Assembly: GCA_964470845.1 (NCBI GenBank)
Contig: CAYYEL010000004.1
Coordinates: 1-64,000 of the forward strand
Length of the DNA stretch: 64,000 nucleotides
Direction: 5' to 3'
Source: HGM04593 sp964470845
GTDB taxonomy: Bacteria; Bacteroidota; Bacteroidia; Bacteroidales; Bacteroidaceae
Both the position numbers and the translations under genes were made by a program. Positions 34,937-44,076 of the stretch are shown here, one piece after another. Each line of letters begins with the position of its first letter. The first letter of the stretch is position 1. A model generated the notes under the pieces. That model had not been told where the DNA came from, searched no databases, and was given only the letters and a program-made list of their open reading frames with translations.

Positions 34937-34962
34937 CTTTGAAAGAAATTTAAACAGCTTCT
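34937..34962 (-). repeat. AGAAGCTGTTT-type end sequence, copy 2
   Basis: On the minus strand this reads AGAAGCTGTTTAAATTTC and continues identical to 22491-22515 for about 25 bp. It sits in the gap between the anti-sigma-like gene and the receptor gene. Its ATTTCTTTGAAAGAAAT core is nearly palindromic. Confidence 0.6.
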
Positions 34963-34974
34963 AAATTGATTGAA

Positions 34975-35709
34975 TTACCAGTCGAACGTGATTATTTCAT
35001 TAAATTGAGGCCACGTATGAATTGGTGTCGAGAAATTCTCAAACGGTGTAAATTTTGTCGGCAGAAATAATTCTGTATCTATTGTGTAGGGTTCAAAATT
35101 GTCGAAATTGTCGAAACAACCAAACAATTGCTCAATTGTCTGTTGCGAGAGGCTGATGACCCTTGCGCCTCGTTTATAAAAGTCATACTTGCCAAACAGG
35201 TTCAAACTATTGTCTATACGTCTGTGTGCAGCCCTATAATAGGGATTATGTACAATACAACGATTATAACCGATTGTATCAACTTTTTTATCACCGATGC
35301 ACAAGTTTGTTAGTTCGGTCTCTTGCACTGCACCGGGTGCTGCCACAGGGTCGTTTGTAGAACCTGCAAGAAAAGGTGAAATTATGAAAAGTACAAAAAT
35401 AAGTACAGCTGCAATAGAAACAAAGGCCGGCCAGTTGTTCACTCGTCGCCGATGGACACCACGACGCATAATGCGATTTTTGCGTCTCCAGCGTGCAAAA
35501 TTGCTCCACTCGACCTCGACATCCGGAAGCCGTGCGTTGTCAACCTCGATTATTGTTTCAATATTACTAAGCAACGAATACAATTCCTGTGTTTCTTCGT
35601 TGTTCATAATATCCGCGAGTTGCTCGTCATTAAACCTCTCGGGCGTTTCCACTGCTTGTAACAGACGCTCTATATTACTATTTTTATCATTTTTCTCCAT
35701 AGTCATCAT
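34975..35709 (-). CDS. Putative anti-sigma factor, single-pass membrane protein
   Basis: A 244-aa protein whose ATG overlaps the stop codon of the ECF sigma gene by 4 bp. A cytoplasmic N-terminal part (about 1-90) has a basic stretch (RWRRKNRIMRRGVHRRR) before one transmembrane helix at about 94-114 (FVSIAAVLIFVLFIISPFL). About 130 periplasmic residues follow, ending in aromatic-rich sequence (FDNFDNFEPYTID). It lacks a FecR-type domain that I can recognise. Position and topology make an anti-sigma or signal-relay role likely; no enzymatic motif is seen. Confidence 0.62.
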   Translation of the reverse strand: MMTMEKNDKNSNIERLLQAVETPERFNDEQLADIMNNEETQELYSLLSNIETIIEVDNARLPDVEVEWSNFARWRRKNRIMRRGVHRRRVNNWPAFVSIAAVLIFVLFIISPFLAGSTNDPVAAPGAVQETELTNLCIGDKKVDTIGYNRCIVHNPYYRAAHRRIDNSLNLFGKYDFYKRGARVISLSQQTIEQLFGCFDNFDNFEPYTIDTELFLPTKFTPFENFSTPIHTWPQFNEIITFDW

Positions 35710-36206
35710 ATTTCGCAGTTTGTGATATAACTTTTAAGTTTGAGTATCAACGAAGCAAAATGACGCCTCGCGGTGGCGTAACTGCATCCAAGCAGCACGG
35801 CAGCATCTTTCAGGGTTTTCTTCTCGAATATTACAAGGTTTATAAGAGCCTGTTCCTCTTTGTCTAATGTCGATATATAAAGACGCAATAGCTCGATACG
35901 TTTCTCGTGGAAAAAATCGCTCTTACTATTTAGTTGAGTGTCCGAAATTATTCGTTTTTTAAATCGCTCGTGCACTTCCATATGTCTTAAACGGCTGACA
36001 CAGGCATTACGCAATATCGACCTTGAGAGAGAATCGGGATTATCGGTCTTTTCCCACACCTGCCACAGTCGCTTGAATGTCTCGGCTACAATATCGCGGC
36101 TCTCTTCCTTGTCGTGCAGTATGCCTAATGCTAAACGATACAGTGTTGTATAATTTGTTTTATAAAACTCTTCAAAATCCATTACTCTGCTGCTACAAAT
36201 GCTCAA
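35706..36206 (-). CDS. ECF RNA polymerase sigma factor
   Basis: A 166-aa sigma-70 family protein. Region 2 runs about 8-75 (FEEFYKTNYTTLYRLALGIL, SRDIVAETFKRLWQVWEK) and region 4 about 108-160 (LDKEEQALINLVIFEKKTLKDAAVLLGCSYATARRHFASLILKL), with a clear helix-turn-helix. It heads an operon with the anti-sigma-like gene and the TonB-type receptor gene. Confidence 0.93.
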   Translation of the reverse strand: MSICSSRVMDFEEFYKTNYTTLYRLALGILHDKEESRDIVAETFKRLWQVWEKTDNPDSLSRSILRNACVSRLRHMEVHERFKKRIISDTQLNSKSDFFHEKRIELLRLYISTLDKEEQALINLVIFEKKTLKDAAVLLGCSYATARRHFASLILKLKSYITNCEI

Positions 36207-36258
36207 TTATTTTGACGTGTTATATATATAAGACGTAAATAATGGCAAAAATGAACAC

Positions 36259-36310
36259 AAAAAGAGAAAAAATCTTCAGAAAAATTTTTCTGAAGATTTT
36301 TTCTCTTTTT
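36259..36310. terminator. 52-bp perfect palindrome, terminator of ligase gene 1
   Basis: Left arm 36259-36284 and right arm 36285-36310 are perfectly complementary over 26 bp with no loop base (centre AAAAATTTTT, inner stem ATCTTCAG/CTGAAGAT, outer AAAAAGAG/CTCTTTTT). It is 24 bp past the stop codon of the ligase gene. T-runs on both strands make it bidirectional. Confidence 0.85.
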
Positions 36311-36334
36311 GTCAAATACCGAATTATGGTTCTT

Positions 36335-38008
36335 TTATGAGTACATAAAACGACGAATACTCTGCTTAGGAGTTTTTTCAAAGGGCTCTTCACGCATTTC
36401 GCAGGTTGCAATCTGGCTATATGCGGGCAGTTCTTTGTTAAGTGCCAGAATATTCTCGGCTATGATTTTATTAACCTCCTCGGTGTTAAGATTATCTTTC
36501 CTACCGGACTCATAGTCGGCAACTACAAGTGCCACAAGAGCATTTTTACGACCAACCACCAACGACTCCACTATATAAGGAAGATTGTTTATCTTATCCT
36601 CAATCTCCTCGGGATATATATTCTGTCCGCTGGCCGAGAGAATCATATTCTTGCAACGGCCCTTGATAAAGATATTGCCCTTTTTGTCGATAATACCCAT
36701 ATCTCCCGTCTTTAGCCAACCGTCTTTTGTAAATGACGCCTTTGTGGCCTCTTCGTTTCTGTAGTAGCCGAGCATCACGGCATCGCCCTTACACTGAATC
36801 TCGCCGAGAATGCGACGGGGGTCTTTCGAGTCGATGCGTACCTCAAGAGGCTCGGCTGTGCGTCCGCAAGAGTACTTCTCAAATTTCGAGCGGTCGCAAT
36901 ACGAGATTAGCGGGCCACACTCGGTCATTCCGTAACCAACACAATAGGGGAAATTCATCTTTTGCATAAGGTCTTCGACCTCGCGGTTAAGCGCTGCACC
37001 GCCGATAATAACACCGGTTGTGAGGCCACCGCCAAAGGCTGTCACCAACTTCTTGCGGATGGCGTTGAGGATAATTTTGTTCACTCCGGGGATGGCCATA
37101 AGCACTCGCATATGAGGCTTACGCAGTGTGGGGAATACCTTTGACTTGAAAATTTTCTCTACCACAAGGGGCACGGTGAGAAACATAAAGGGTTTAACGG
37201 CGGCTAATCCTCCCAAAAGACGTGCGGGGACGGGCTTTCCGTTAAGGATTGTTATGTGGCATCCGCCTGAGAGGGGGAAGAGAAAATCGAATGTCTGTCC
37301 GAACATATGTGCCATAGGAAGAACCGAGAATATTGTATTACCCTCGCACATTGGAATCTCGCGGCGGGCAAACTCGAGGTTGGCCGAGAGGCTGCGTGCC
37401 GGAAGCACCACTCCCTTTGAGGTTGCACTTGTGGTACCCGATGTAAAACTGATTACGGCAACGGGTTCCATTTCGGTCTTTGAGTAATCGACAGCCTCGG
37501 GCTTTACTCCTGCGGGGAATTTTGCCGCGAACTTTGCATCGAGGTCGGCTGCCGCCTCTTCGTATTTTTTATCCGACGCGTTAAACAATGAAATATCCTT
37601 TACATTAACCGTGCAGGTAAAGTCATCTATAGCGTTCAAGCCATCAAGCAACGATTTATCGGCTTTCAAAAGGTCGAATGCCACATTGTCGCATATCATC
37701 ATACGGCACTCCGAGAAGGTGCTTAGCTCTACCACGGCGCTCGCAAGAAAATCGGGCAGGAAAGGCACAACTACTGCATCGTATGCCACTACCGCAAGAT
37801 AAGCAATGCCCCACTCGGCCGAATTACGTGCATACAAGGCTACTTTATCTCCTTTTTTCAGTCCGCAAGCATCGAACAGTATGTGGTATTTCTCAATGCC
37901 TTCGGCTACCTGACCGTAGGTATATGTCTCGCCACCAAAATTGCTGAAAGCGGGTCTGTCCCAATGCTTCTTAATGGACTTATCCAAATAGGTTAAATAG
38001 TGCTGCAT
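36335..38008 (-). CDS. AMP-forming acyl-CoA/ACP ligase homologue 1
   Basis: A 557-aa ANL-superfamily enzyme, probably activating a fatty or other carboxylic acid as an acyl-AMP. Visible: P-loop-like FTSGTTSATSKGVVLP, GYGMTECGPL, LKTGDMG, and GRCKNMILSASGQNIYPEEIE with the hinge. The C-terminus reads EKTPKQSIRRFMY, where the position of the usual catalytic lysine appears to be Ser. No signal peptide. It is the third of three tandem paralogues, separated from the second by a 275-bp gap with a terminator, so it may be transcribed on its own. Confidence 0.85.
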   Translation of the reverse strand: MQHYLTYLDKSIKKHWDRPAFSNFGGETYTYGQVAEGIEKYHILFDACGLKKGDKVALYARNSAEWGIAYLAVVAYDAVVVPFLPDFLASAVVELSTFSECRMMICDNVAFDLLKADKSLLDGLNAIDDFTCTVNVKDISLFNASDKKYEEAAADLDAKFAAKFPAGVKPEAVDYSKTEMEPVAVISFTSGTTSATSKGVVLPARSLSANLEFARREIPMCEGNTIFSVLPMAHMFGQTFDFLFPLSGGCHITILNGKPVPARLLGGLAAVKPFMFLTVPLVVEKIFKSKVFPTLRKPHMRVLMAIPGVNKIILNAIRKKLVTAFGGGLTTGVIIGGAALNREVEDLMQKMNFPYCVGYGMTECGPLISYCDRSKFEKYSCGRTAEPLEVRIDSKDPRRILGEIQCKGDAVMLGYYRNEEATKASFTKDGWLKTGDMGIIDKKGNIFIKGRCKNMILSASGQNIYPEEIEDKINNLPYIVESLVVGRKNALVALVVADYESGRKDNLNTEEVNKIIAENILALNKELPAYSQIATCEMREEPFEKTPKQSIRRFMYS

Positions 38009-38218
38009 AGTATCTATATTTAATGTTGTTTATATTCTTTTTCTTGTTCGTTGCTTACTTTCCGCAGTAAGCCAAAATATCTTTTGCAAATATCTTTAAT
38101 TATTTTGTTTTTAGGAATATTTAAGCCGAAAATTAACACTGTTTTCATTCCTTTTTGAACAGTATAGGGTTATTTTATCACTTCTGTTAACACTATTTTA
38201 CAAAAAAACTTAAAAATT

Positions 38219-38258
38219 GATTCCCTTTACAGACAATCAAAAAACTGTAAAGGGAATC
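38219..38258 (-). terminator. Terminator of ligase gene 2
   Basis: A 14-bp perfect stem GATTCCCTTTACAG / CTGTAAAGGGAATC with a 12-nt loop, 25 bp past the stop codon of the second ligase gene. The remainder of the 38009-38283 gap holds no ORF. Confidence 0.75.
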
Positions 38259-38283
38259 GGGGTCTAACAATCTACAATCAAAT

Positions 38284-39957
38284 TTATTTGTACATAAATC
38301 TTTTTATACTCAGTTTGGGAGTCTTTTCAAAGGGCTCTTTCATTATTTCGCAGGCTGTAATTTTGCTGTATGCGGGTAGTTTGCTGTTGAGCGAGAATAC
38401 ATTTTTCTCTATCTCTTCTTTTAGCTCGTCGGCGCTTATGTTGGCTTCGGCTGCGGCGTCGTTGTTGGGAACCACAAGCGCCACAATGCCGTGCTTGCGC
38501 CCCACAATTAGAGACTCTTGGACGTAGGGCAGCTGATTTACAAGTTCTTCAATCTCCTCGGGGTAGATATTCTGTCCGTTGGCGGTGAGAATCATATTCT
38601 TGCAACGTCCGCGAATGACAACATTCTCTTTGACGTCCATTGTACCCATATCTCCGGTTCTGAACCAACCATCTTGGGTAAAGGCAGCCCTTGTTGCCTC
38701 TTCGTTCTTATAATAGCCGGTTGTAACAGCGTCACCCTTAAGCAATATCTCGCCGGGAACGTCGGCCGGATTCTCCGAGTCGATGCGCACGTCAACCGAC
38801 GGATGGGCAACAGCGCCGCAAGTGTGTGGTATAAAATCTTGCCAACGTGTATATGTTACCAATGGGGCGCACTCTGTCATTCCGTAACCCACGACATAAG
38901 GGAATTTTATCTGCTGCATCACACTCTCGACCTCTTTATTTATGGCTGCACCTCCAATGAGCAATCCTCCCTGCTCGATATTCCCTCCAAAAACATCAAG
39001 TAGTTTGCTTCGTACCTTATTTAATATATATCCTCGCACTCCGGGAATTGCAAGCATTATGCGCATTGATGTTTTTGCAAGCACCGGCATAACCTTAAGA
39101 CGGAAAATTTTCTCTACTAACAGAGGTACTGTGAGGAACATAAAAGGCTTAACCTCGGAAAGTGCCTTGAGAAGGCGTGCCGGAATAGGCTTTTCGGTAT
39201 AAATGTATATGTGGCAACCTTTTGAGAATGGGAATATAAAGTCGAAGGCTTGTCCGAAGATGTGAGCCAAAGGCAATATTGACAATATTGTATATCCCTG
39301 ACGGGCATACATATGCGAACGAGCATATTCAAGGTTGGCCGATATTGCGCGTGCCGGCAGAATCACTCCCTTGGGCGAGCTGCTTGTTCCCGATGTATAG
39401 CTTATTACCGAGACTGCATCCAAATTACTCTTTGAATAATCTATATGCTTGGGGGTTACTCCATTGGGATAACGTGTCTTAAAAGCCTTGTTGGCAAGCT
39501 CGACTGCATCTGTTACGACACCTTTGCACTCGGCAAAGGGCTCGATTCTTGCAATATTTATAAGTCCGCAAAAACCCTCAATATTCTCGAATCCCGAAAG
39601 TACTTTACAACGTTTCAATCCGTTAAATATCGAATTATCCGACAGCAACATACGGCTGTCCGATAATTTTGTGAGGTCTAAAATATTTTGTGGCAGAAAA
39701 TCGGGTAACAAAGGCACTGCAACGGCATCGTACGTTACAATGGCAAAATAGGCCACACACCACTCGGCCGAGTTGCGTGCGCACAAAGCTATCTTTTCGC
39801 CCTTGGCAATACCGCATTTTTCGAATAATATGTGGTATCTCTCGATATACGATGCTACATCGCCGTATGTCAAAGTATTTGCACCGTAATTTGTAAGTGC
39901 CGGTGCGCTCCAATTTTCTTTTATAGACTCGCTTATATACGATAAAAAGTGTTTCAT
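38284..39957 (-). CDS. AMP-forming acyl-CoA/ACP ligase homologue 2
   Basis: A 557-aa paralogue of its two neighbours, with the same order of motifs: ISYTSGTSSSPKGVILP, GYGMTECAPL, FRTGDMG, and GRCKNMILTANGQNIYPEEIE. It ends EKTPKLSIKRFMYK. It lies 10 bp after ligase gene 3 and shares its transcript. Divergence between copies is spread across the whole length, so this is an old duplication rather than an assembly artefact. The substrate is unknown; three copies may differ in acyl-chain preference. Confidence 0.85.
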   Translation of the reverse strand: MKHFLSYISESIKENWSAPALTNYGANTLTYGDVASYIERYHILFEKCGIAKGEKIALCARNSAEWCVAYFAIVTYDAVAVPLLPDFLPQNILDLTKLSDSRMLLSDNSIFNGLKRCKVLSGFENIEGFCGLINIARIEPFAECKGVVTDAVELANKAFKTRYPNGVTPKHIDYSKSNLDAVSVISYTSGTSSSPKGVILPARAISANLEYARSHMYARQGYTILSILPLAHIFGQAFDFIFPFSKGCHIYIYTEKPIPARLLKALSEVKPFMFLTVPLLVEKIFRLKVMPVLAKTSMRIMLAIPGVRGYILNKVRSKLLDVFGGNIEQGGLLIGGAAINKEVESVMQQIKFPYVVGYGMTECAPLVTYTRWQDFIPHTCGAVAHPSVDVRIDSENPADVPGEILLKGDAVTTGYYKNEEATRAAFTQDGWFRTGDMGTMDVKENVVIRGRCKNMILTANGQNIYPEEIEELVNQLPYVQESLIVGRKHGIVALVVPNNDAAAEANISADELKEEIEKNVFSLNSKLPAYSKITACEIMKEPFEKTPKLSIKRFMYK

Positions 39958-39967
39958 TATTATAGTG

Positions 39968-41647
39968 TTATTGATACATAAATCTTTTTATACTCAGTTT
40001 GGGTGTCTTTTCAAAAGGCTCGTCGCGTAACTCGCACTTTGCAATGCGACTGTACAGAGGGAGCTGCTCGTTAATTGCAAAGATGGCATCTTCGATACTT
40101 TTCTTAAGCTCATCACCTGCGAGCGATTGTTCCTTGGCTGCATCCTGATTGACAACCACAAGCGCCACAAGGCCGTGTTTACGCCCGACAACCAATGATT
40201 CAAGCACCAAAGGCAGACTGTTGATAATCTCTTCAATCTCCTCGGGGTAGATATTCTGACCGTTGGCGGTGAGAATCATATTCTTGCAACGTCCGCGAAT
40301 TATTACATACTCGTTAGCGTCCATTGTGCCCATATCTCCGGTCTTGAACCAACCATCATCGGTGTAAGCAGCCTTTGTAGCTTCGGGATTTTTGTAATAT
40401 CCGGCTGTTACGTGTGTACCGCGTACCTGTATCTCACCCGGAATCTCGGCAGGACTTGACGAGTCGATGCGCACCTCAATATCGGGGCGTATAATTCCTG
40501 CGTCGTTCTTCAGTGCAGGGTGATTCCATCCTTTGTAGCTTATGAGAGGGCCACACTCGGTCATTCCGTAGCCAACAGCATAAGGTATCTTAACTTTACG
40601 CATAATATCGTCAACATCTTTGCTTATTGCAGCTCCACCGATAAAAAAACCCGATATGTGCAGATTGCTACCAAAAGCATCAAGCACTGTTTTTCTAATC
40701 TTCTTATATATAAGGTTACGTACACCGGGAATTGCTGTCAGGAAACGCATTGCGGGCTTACGCAATACGGGTATAACCTTTGCACGAAAGATTTTTTCAA
40801 TGAGCAACGGTACAGTGAGGAAAAGGAAAGGCTTAACCTCGCCGAGCGCTTTCAGTAATAGTGCCGGTACAGGCTTTGCGCTGAAAATATGTATGTGGCA
40901 ACCTTTTGAGAACATAAACAAAAAGTCGAGCGACAGACCGAAAATATGTGCTAAAGGCAGTATCGAGAACGTATTTCCGTTGGGTACTGTGGGCACATAA
41001 TCGCGTGCAAATCGTATGTTTCCCGAGAGCGACTTTGACTGAAGCATTACACCTTTAGGGGCACTGCTTGTACCCGAAGTATAGCTTATGAGTGCAAGGT
41101 CGTCGAGCGCTTCGCTGCCCTTGCTGTAATCGACATCCTCGGCTTTCAATCCATTGGGGTAACGAGTCGAGAATGTATCCTCGACATATTTCCCAACACC
41201 TTTCAGATTTCCGCCATCAAGCTCAATTTTACCATTTATAAAGTTTATTATTCCGCAAAAGTCCTTAACATCTTTAAATTGTTCGAAAATACCGTTACGG
41301 GCAAAGCTGCCGGCAACACCTTTATCAAGCAATAGCAGACGACTATCCGACAATTTTGTAAGGTCGGCAAGATTTTGCGGTAAAAAATCGGCCAACAGAG
41401 GTACTGCCACGGCATCGTACGTTACAATTCCCAAAAATACGATACACCACTCAGCAGAGTTTTTTGCACTGATAGCTATCTTATCACCCTTCTTAATACC
41501 ACATTTCTCAAAAAGTATGTGCATTTTTTCGACTCCTTCGGCTATCTGCCCATAAGTATAGGTATTTGCGCCATAGTTTGTTATCGCCGGACTATTCCAA
41601 TTAGATTTTATAGCCTCGCTGATGTGGGTCAAATAATGTATCAACAT
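39968..41647 (-). CDS. AMP-forming acyl-CoA/ACP ligase homologue 3
   Basis: A 559-aa paralogue and the first of the tandem set. Motifs: ISYTSGTSSAPKGVMLQ, GYGMTECGPL, FKTGDMG and GRCKNMILTANGQNIYPEEIE; the C-terminus is EKTPKLSIKRFMYQ. It is closer to copy 2 than to copy 1 by eye (NYGANTYTYG and NYGANTLTYG against NFGGETYTYG). The promoter must lie in the 456-bp region upstream shared with a divergent gene. Confidence 0.85.
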   Translation of the reverse strand: MLIHYLTHISEAIKSNWNSPAITNYGANTYTYGQIAEGVEKMHILFEKCGIKKGDKIAISAKNSAEWCIVFLGIVTYDAVAVPLLADFLPQNLADLTKLSDSRLLLLDKGVAGSFARNGIFEQFKDVKDFCGIINFINGKIELDGGNLKGVGKYVEDTFSTRYPNGLKAEDVDYSKGSEALDDLALISYTSGTSSAPKGVMLQSKSLSGNIRFARDYVPTVPNGNTFSILPLAHIFGLSLDFLFMFSKGCHIHIFSAKPVPALLLKALGEVKPFLFLTVPLLIEKIFRAKVIPVLRKPAMRFLTAIPGVRNLIYKKIRKTVLDAFGSNLHISGFFIGGAAISKDVDDIMRKVKIPYAVGYGMTECGPLISYKGWNHPALKNDAGIIRPDIEVRIDSSSPAEIPGEIQVRGTHVTAGYYKNPEATKAAYTDDGWFKTGDMGTMDANEYVIIRGRCKNMILTANGQNIYPEEIEEIINSLPLVLESLVVGRKHGLVALVVVNQDAAKEQSLAGDELKKSIEDAIFAINEQLPLYSRIAKCELRDEPFEKTPKLSIKRFMYQ

Positions 41648-42103
41648 AATAATAGTTTTTTTGGGATTATTGATTGTTTTGATTGTTAGATTCTCGTAGT
41701 AAATTCACGTCTTTTATTGTGCTTGTCATTATAAATTATGTACAAAAATGAGGTTTATTTTTCAATTTTCCGATTTTAGGCGATATTAACCCTTTTGCAG
41801 TGGTAAAAATAGATATACAGTGGCTAAATCCTGTATATTGTGGCGAATTTTAGATTGCAAAAATCGAAATTCCCCTGTTTTAATCGATAAAATGAGTGCC
41901 ATTTTAAAATCTGCAGAGCACAGGAAGGCTACAGCAAAAAAGAGGTCGAACAAGGCTCCAAGAAGCGAATTCCGAGGGAAAAATAAAAAAAACCTTGAAA
42001 AGTTATGAAAATTAAATAATACGTGTAACTTTGCCACAAAGAAAATAAATAATTTGAGGCACAGATGGTACACTACTCTGTGTTAAACTAAAATTTTCAG
42101 ACT
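41648..42103. promoter_or_regulatory. Divergent promoter region of ligase 3 and the carboxyltransferase
   Basis: The region is AT-rich. A right-facing -7 box TAACTTTG lies at 42026-42033, giving a leader of about 65 nt with a small ACAGA/TCTGT hairpin (42062-42083) before the carboxyltransferase start. A 62-codon open frame at 41820-42008 is very basic and overlaps this promoter; I do not call it a gene. Nothing else is recognised. Confidence 0.4.
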
Positions 42104-43879
42104 ATGGAAAGAGAGATAAAATTCAGTTTGGTTTATCGTGATATGTTTCAGTCGTCGGGTAAATTCCAACCGTTGGCCGAGCAGTTAGAAAAAATTGCCC
42201 CTGTCATTGTCGAGATGGGCTGCTTTGCTCGTGTCGAGACCAATGGTGGTGCTTTCGAGCAAGTTAATCTTATGGCCGGCGAGAATCCCAACAAGGCAGT
42301 ACGCAGCTTTACCAAGACTTTCAACGAGGCGGGTATTCAGACACATATGCTCGACCGTGCGCTTAACGCGCTTAGAATGTTCCCCGTTCCGGCCGACGTG
42401 CGCCGCCTTATGTATAAAGTAAAAAAGGCACAAGGAACCGATATTACGCGAATTTTCTGCGGACTTAATGATGTTCGCAACATAATACCGTCAATAAAAT
42501 ATGCACTCGAAGCCGGTATGATTCCGCAGGCTACATTGTGTATAACATCCTCGCCCGTACACACTGTCGAGTATTACAGCAATATGGCCGACGAGTTAAT
42601 AGCAGCAGGTGCAGCCGAAATTTGTTTAAAAGATATGGCGGGAATCGGTCGCCCCGACTTTTTGGGACGCCTCACTAAGAGTATAAAAGAGAAACACCCC
42701 TCCATTATTATACAGTACCACGGACACAGCGGCCCCGGCCTCTCAATGGCCTCGATTATCGAGGTGTGCAAGAATGGTTGCGACATAATTGACACAGCCA
42801 TAGAGCCACTGTCTTGGGGAAAGGTTCACCCCGATATTATAAGTGTCCAAGCGATGCTCAAGGACGCCGGATTCAAAGTACCCGAGATAAATATGAACGC
42901 CTATATGAAGGCCCGCAGCTTGACACAGCAATTCATTGACGAATGGATGGGACACTTTATGGACAACAACAACAAATTGATGAGTTCGTTGTTGCTCACA
43001 AGCGGCCTTCCCGGTGGAATGATGGGTTCTATGATGTCCGACCTTGCCGGTGTACACAAAGGAATCAACGGTATTCTCGCAAGCAAAGGCAAGCCCACAT
43101 ACACACTCGACGAGCTAATGGTCGAGCTATTCAACGAGGTTGCTTACGTGTGGCCGCGCGTGGGCTATCCCCCACTCGTTACCCCATTCAGTCAATATGT
43201 AAAGAACATTGCACTGATGAACCTGCTGAGTAACGCACAGGACGAGCCACGCTTCAGCCGTATGGACGAGAGTATGTGGGGAATGATATTAGGTAAGAGC
43301 GGTAAACTGCCCGGCGAGCTTGCCCCCGAAATCATAGCTCTTGCCAAGGAAAAAGGTTACGAATTTACAACCGAAGACCCGCAAAGTTTCTACCCCGATG
43401 CCCTTGACAAATACCGTAAGGAGATGCAAGAACTTGGTTGGGACACAGGAGAGGACGACGAAGAGCTTTTCGAGTTTGCAATGCACGACCGTCAGTACCG
43501 CGACTTTAGAAGCGGTGTTGCCAAGGAACGCTTCCTTGCCGACATAGAAAAGGCCAAAGAGGCTCAGCTTGCCAAGCAAGGTGTCAGTGCCGAAGAGATT
43601 CTTGCCATCAAACACGCAAAGGCCGACCCGATTGTCGCACCCGTCAAAGGCCAGCTATTGTGGGAAGTTGCAGCCGAGGGCGAGTCGCTGCCACCCACAA
43701 TAGGCAAACGCTTCGCAGCCGACGAAGAATTTTGTACCATCATCACCTCGTGGGGCGAGCTTCAGCCCGTTGCGACAGGCCTCGGTGGCCGCGTTGTCGA
43801 GGTGTGCGCAAAGCAGGGAGCACAAGTAAACCGCGGTGATATTATTGCCTACGTTCAGCGCGACGAGTTGTTTAACTAA
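42104..43879 (+). CDS. OadA/PycB-like carboxyltransferase lacking the biotin lysine
   Basis: A 591-aa protein with the oxaloacetate decarboxylase alpha / pyruvate carboxylase B layout. A TIM-barrel carboxyltransferase domain (about 1-290) starts with LVYRDMFQSS and has the metal-ligand block QYHGHSGPG. A conserved PYC-OADA domain (about 300-480) and a C-terminal lipoyl/biotinyl-like domain (about 515-588) follow. In biotin domains the attachment Lys lies in EAMKM; the aligned segment here is TSWGELQ at 548-554 and contains no Lys. The fold is kept but biotin cannot attach there. It may work with a separate biotin carrier, or use a different mechanism. No beta/gamma pump subunits are adjacent. 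Confidence 0.8.
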   Translation: MEREIKFSLVYRDMFQSSGKFQPLAEQLEKIAPVIVEMGCFARVETNGGAFEQVNLMAGENPNKAVRSFTKTFNEAGIQTHMLDRALNALRMFPVPADVRRLMYKVKKAQGTDITRIFCGLNDVRNIIPSIKYALEAGMIPQATLCITSSPVHTVEYYSNMADELIAAGAAEICLKDMAGIGRPDFLGRLTKSIKEKHPSIIIQYHGHSGPGLSMASIIEVCKNGCDIIDTAIEPLSWGKVHPDIISVQAMLKDAGFKVPEINMNAYMKARSLTQQFIDEWMGHFMDNNNKLMSSLLLTSGLPGGMMGSMMSDLAGVHKGINGILASKGKPTYTLDELMVELFNEVAYVWPRVGYPPLVTPFSQYVKNIALMNLLSNAQDEPRFSRMDESMWGMILGKSGKLPGELAPEIIALAKEKGYEFTTEDPQSFYPDALDKYRKEMQELGWDTGEDDEELFEFAMHDRQYRDFRSGVAKERFLADIEKAKEAQLAKQGVSAEEILAIKHAKADPIVAPVKGQLLWEVAAEGESLPPTIGKRFAADEEFCTIITSWGELQPVATGLGGRVVEVCAKQGAQVNRGDIIAYVQRDELFN

Positions 43880-43931
43880 ACAGAGGGAATAAAAAGTAGA
43901 ATTAAGGCCGATTCATAGGTAATATTCACAA

Positions 43932-43969
43932 CATCCCCCCGTTAGAAAATACACTCTATCGGGGGGATG
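43932..43969 (+). terminator. Terminator after the carboxyltransferase gene
   Basis: A 10-bp GC-rich stem CATCCCCCCG / CGGGGGGATG with an 18-nt loop, 52 bp past the stop codon. Confidence 0.65.
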
Positions 43970-44076
43970 CTATCTAAAAATAGAGTTTTATAGTTGTACT
44001 CATTTTATTATCCAAAATTTCAAAAGGCGACTTCAAAAAAAGAGAAAGAAAGCATCGTACTTATTAGGCATTACAC

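Noticed and set aside
36335..41647. Possible assembly duplication of one ligase gene
   Set aside because: The three copies differ throughout their length and have different flanks, so they are true paralogues.
41820..42008. 62-codon basic ORF upstream of the carboxyltransferase
   Set aside because: It overlaps a promoter region, has low-complexity lysine-rich sequence and no recognisable start context.
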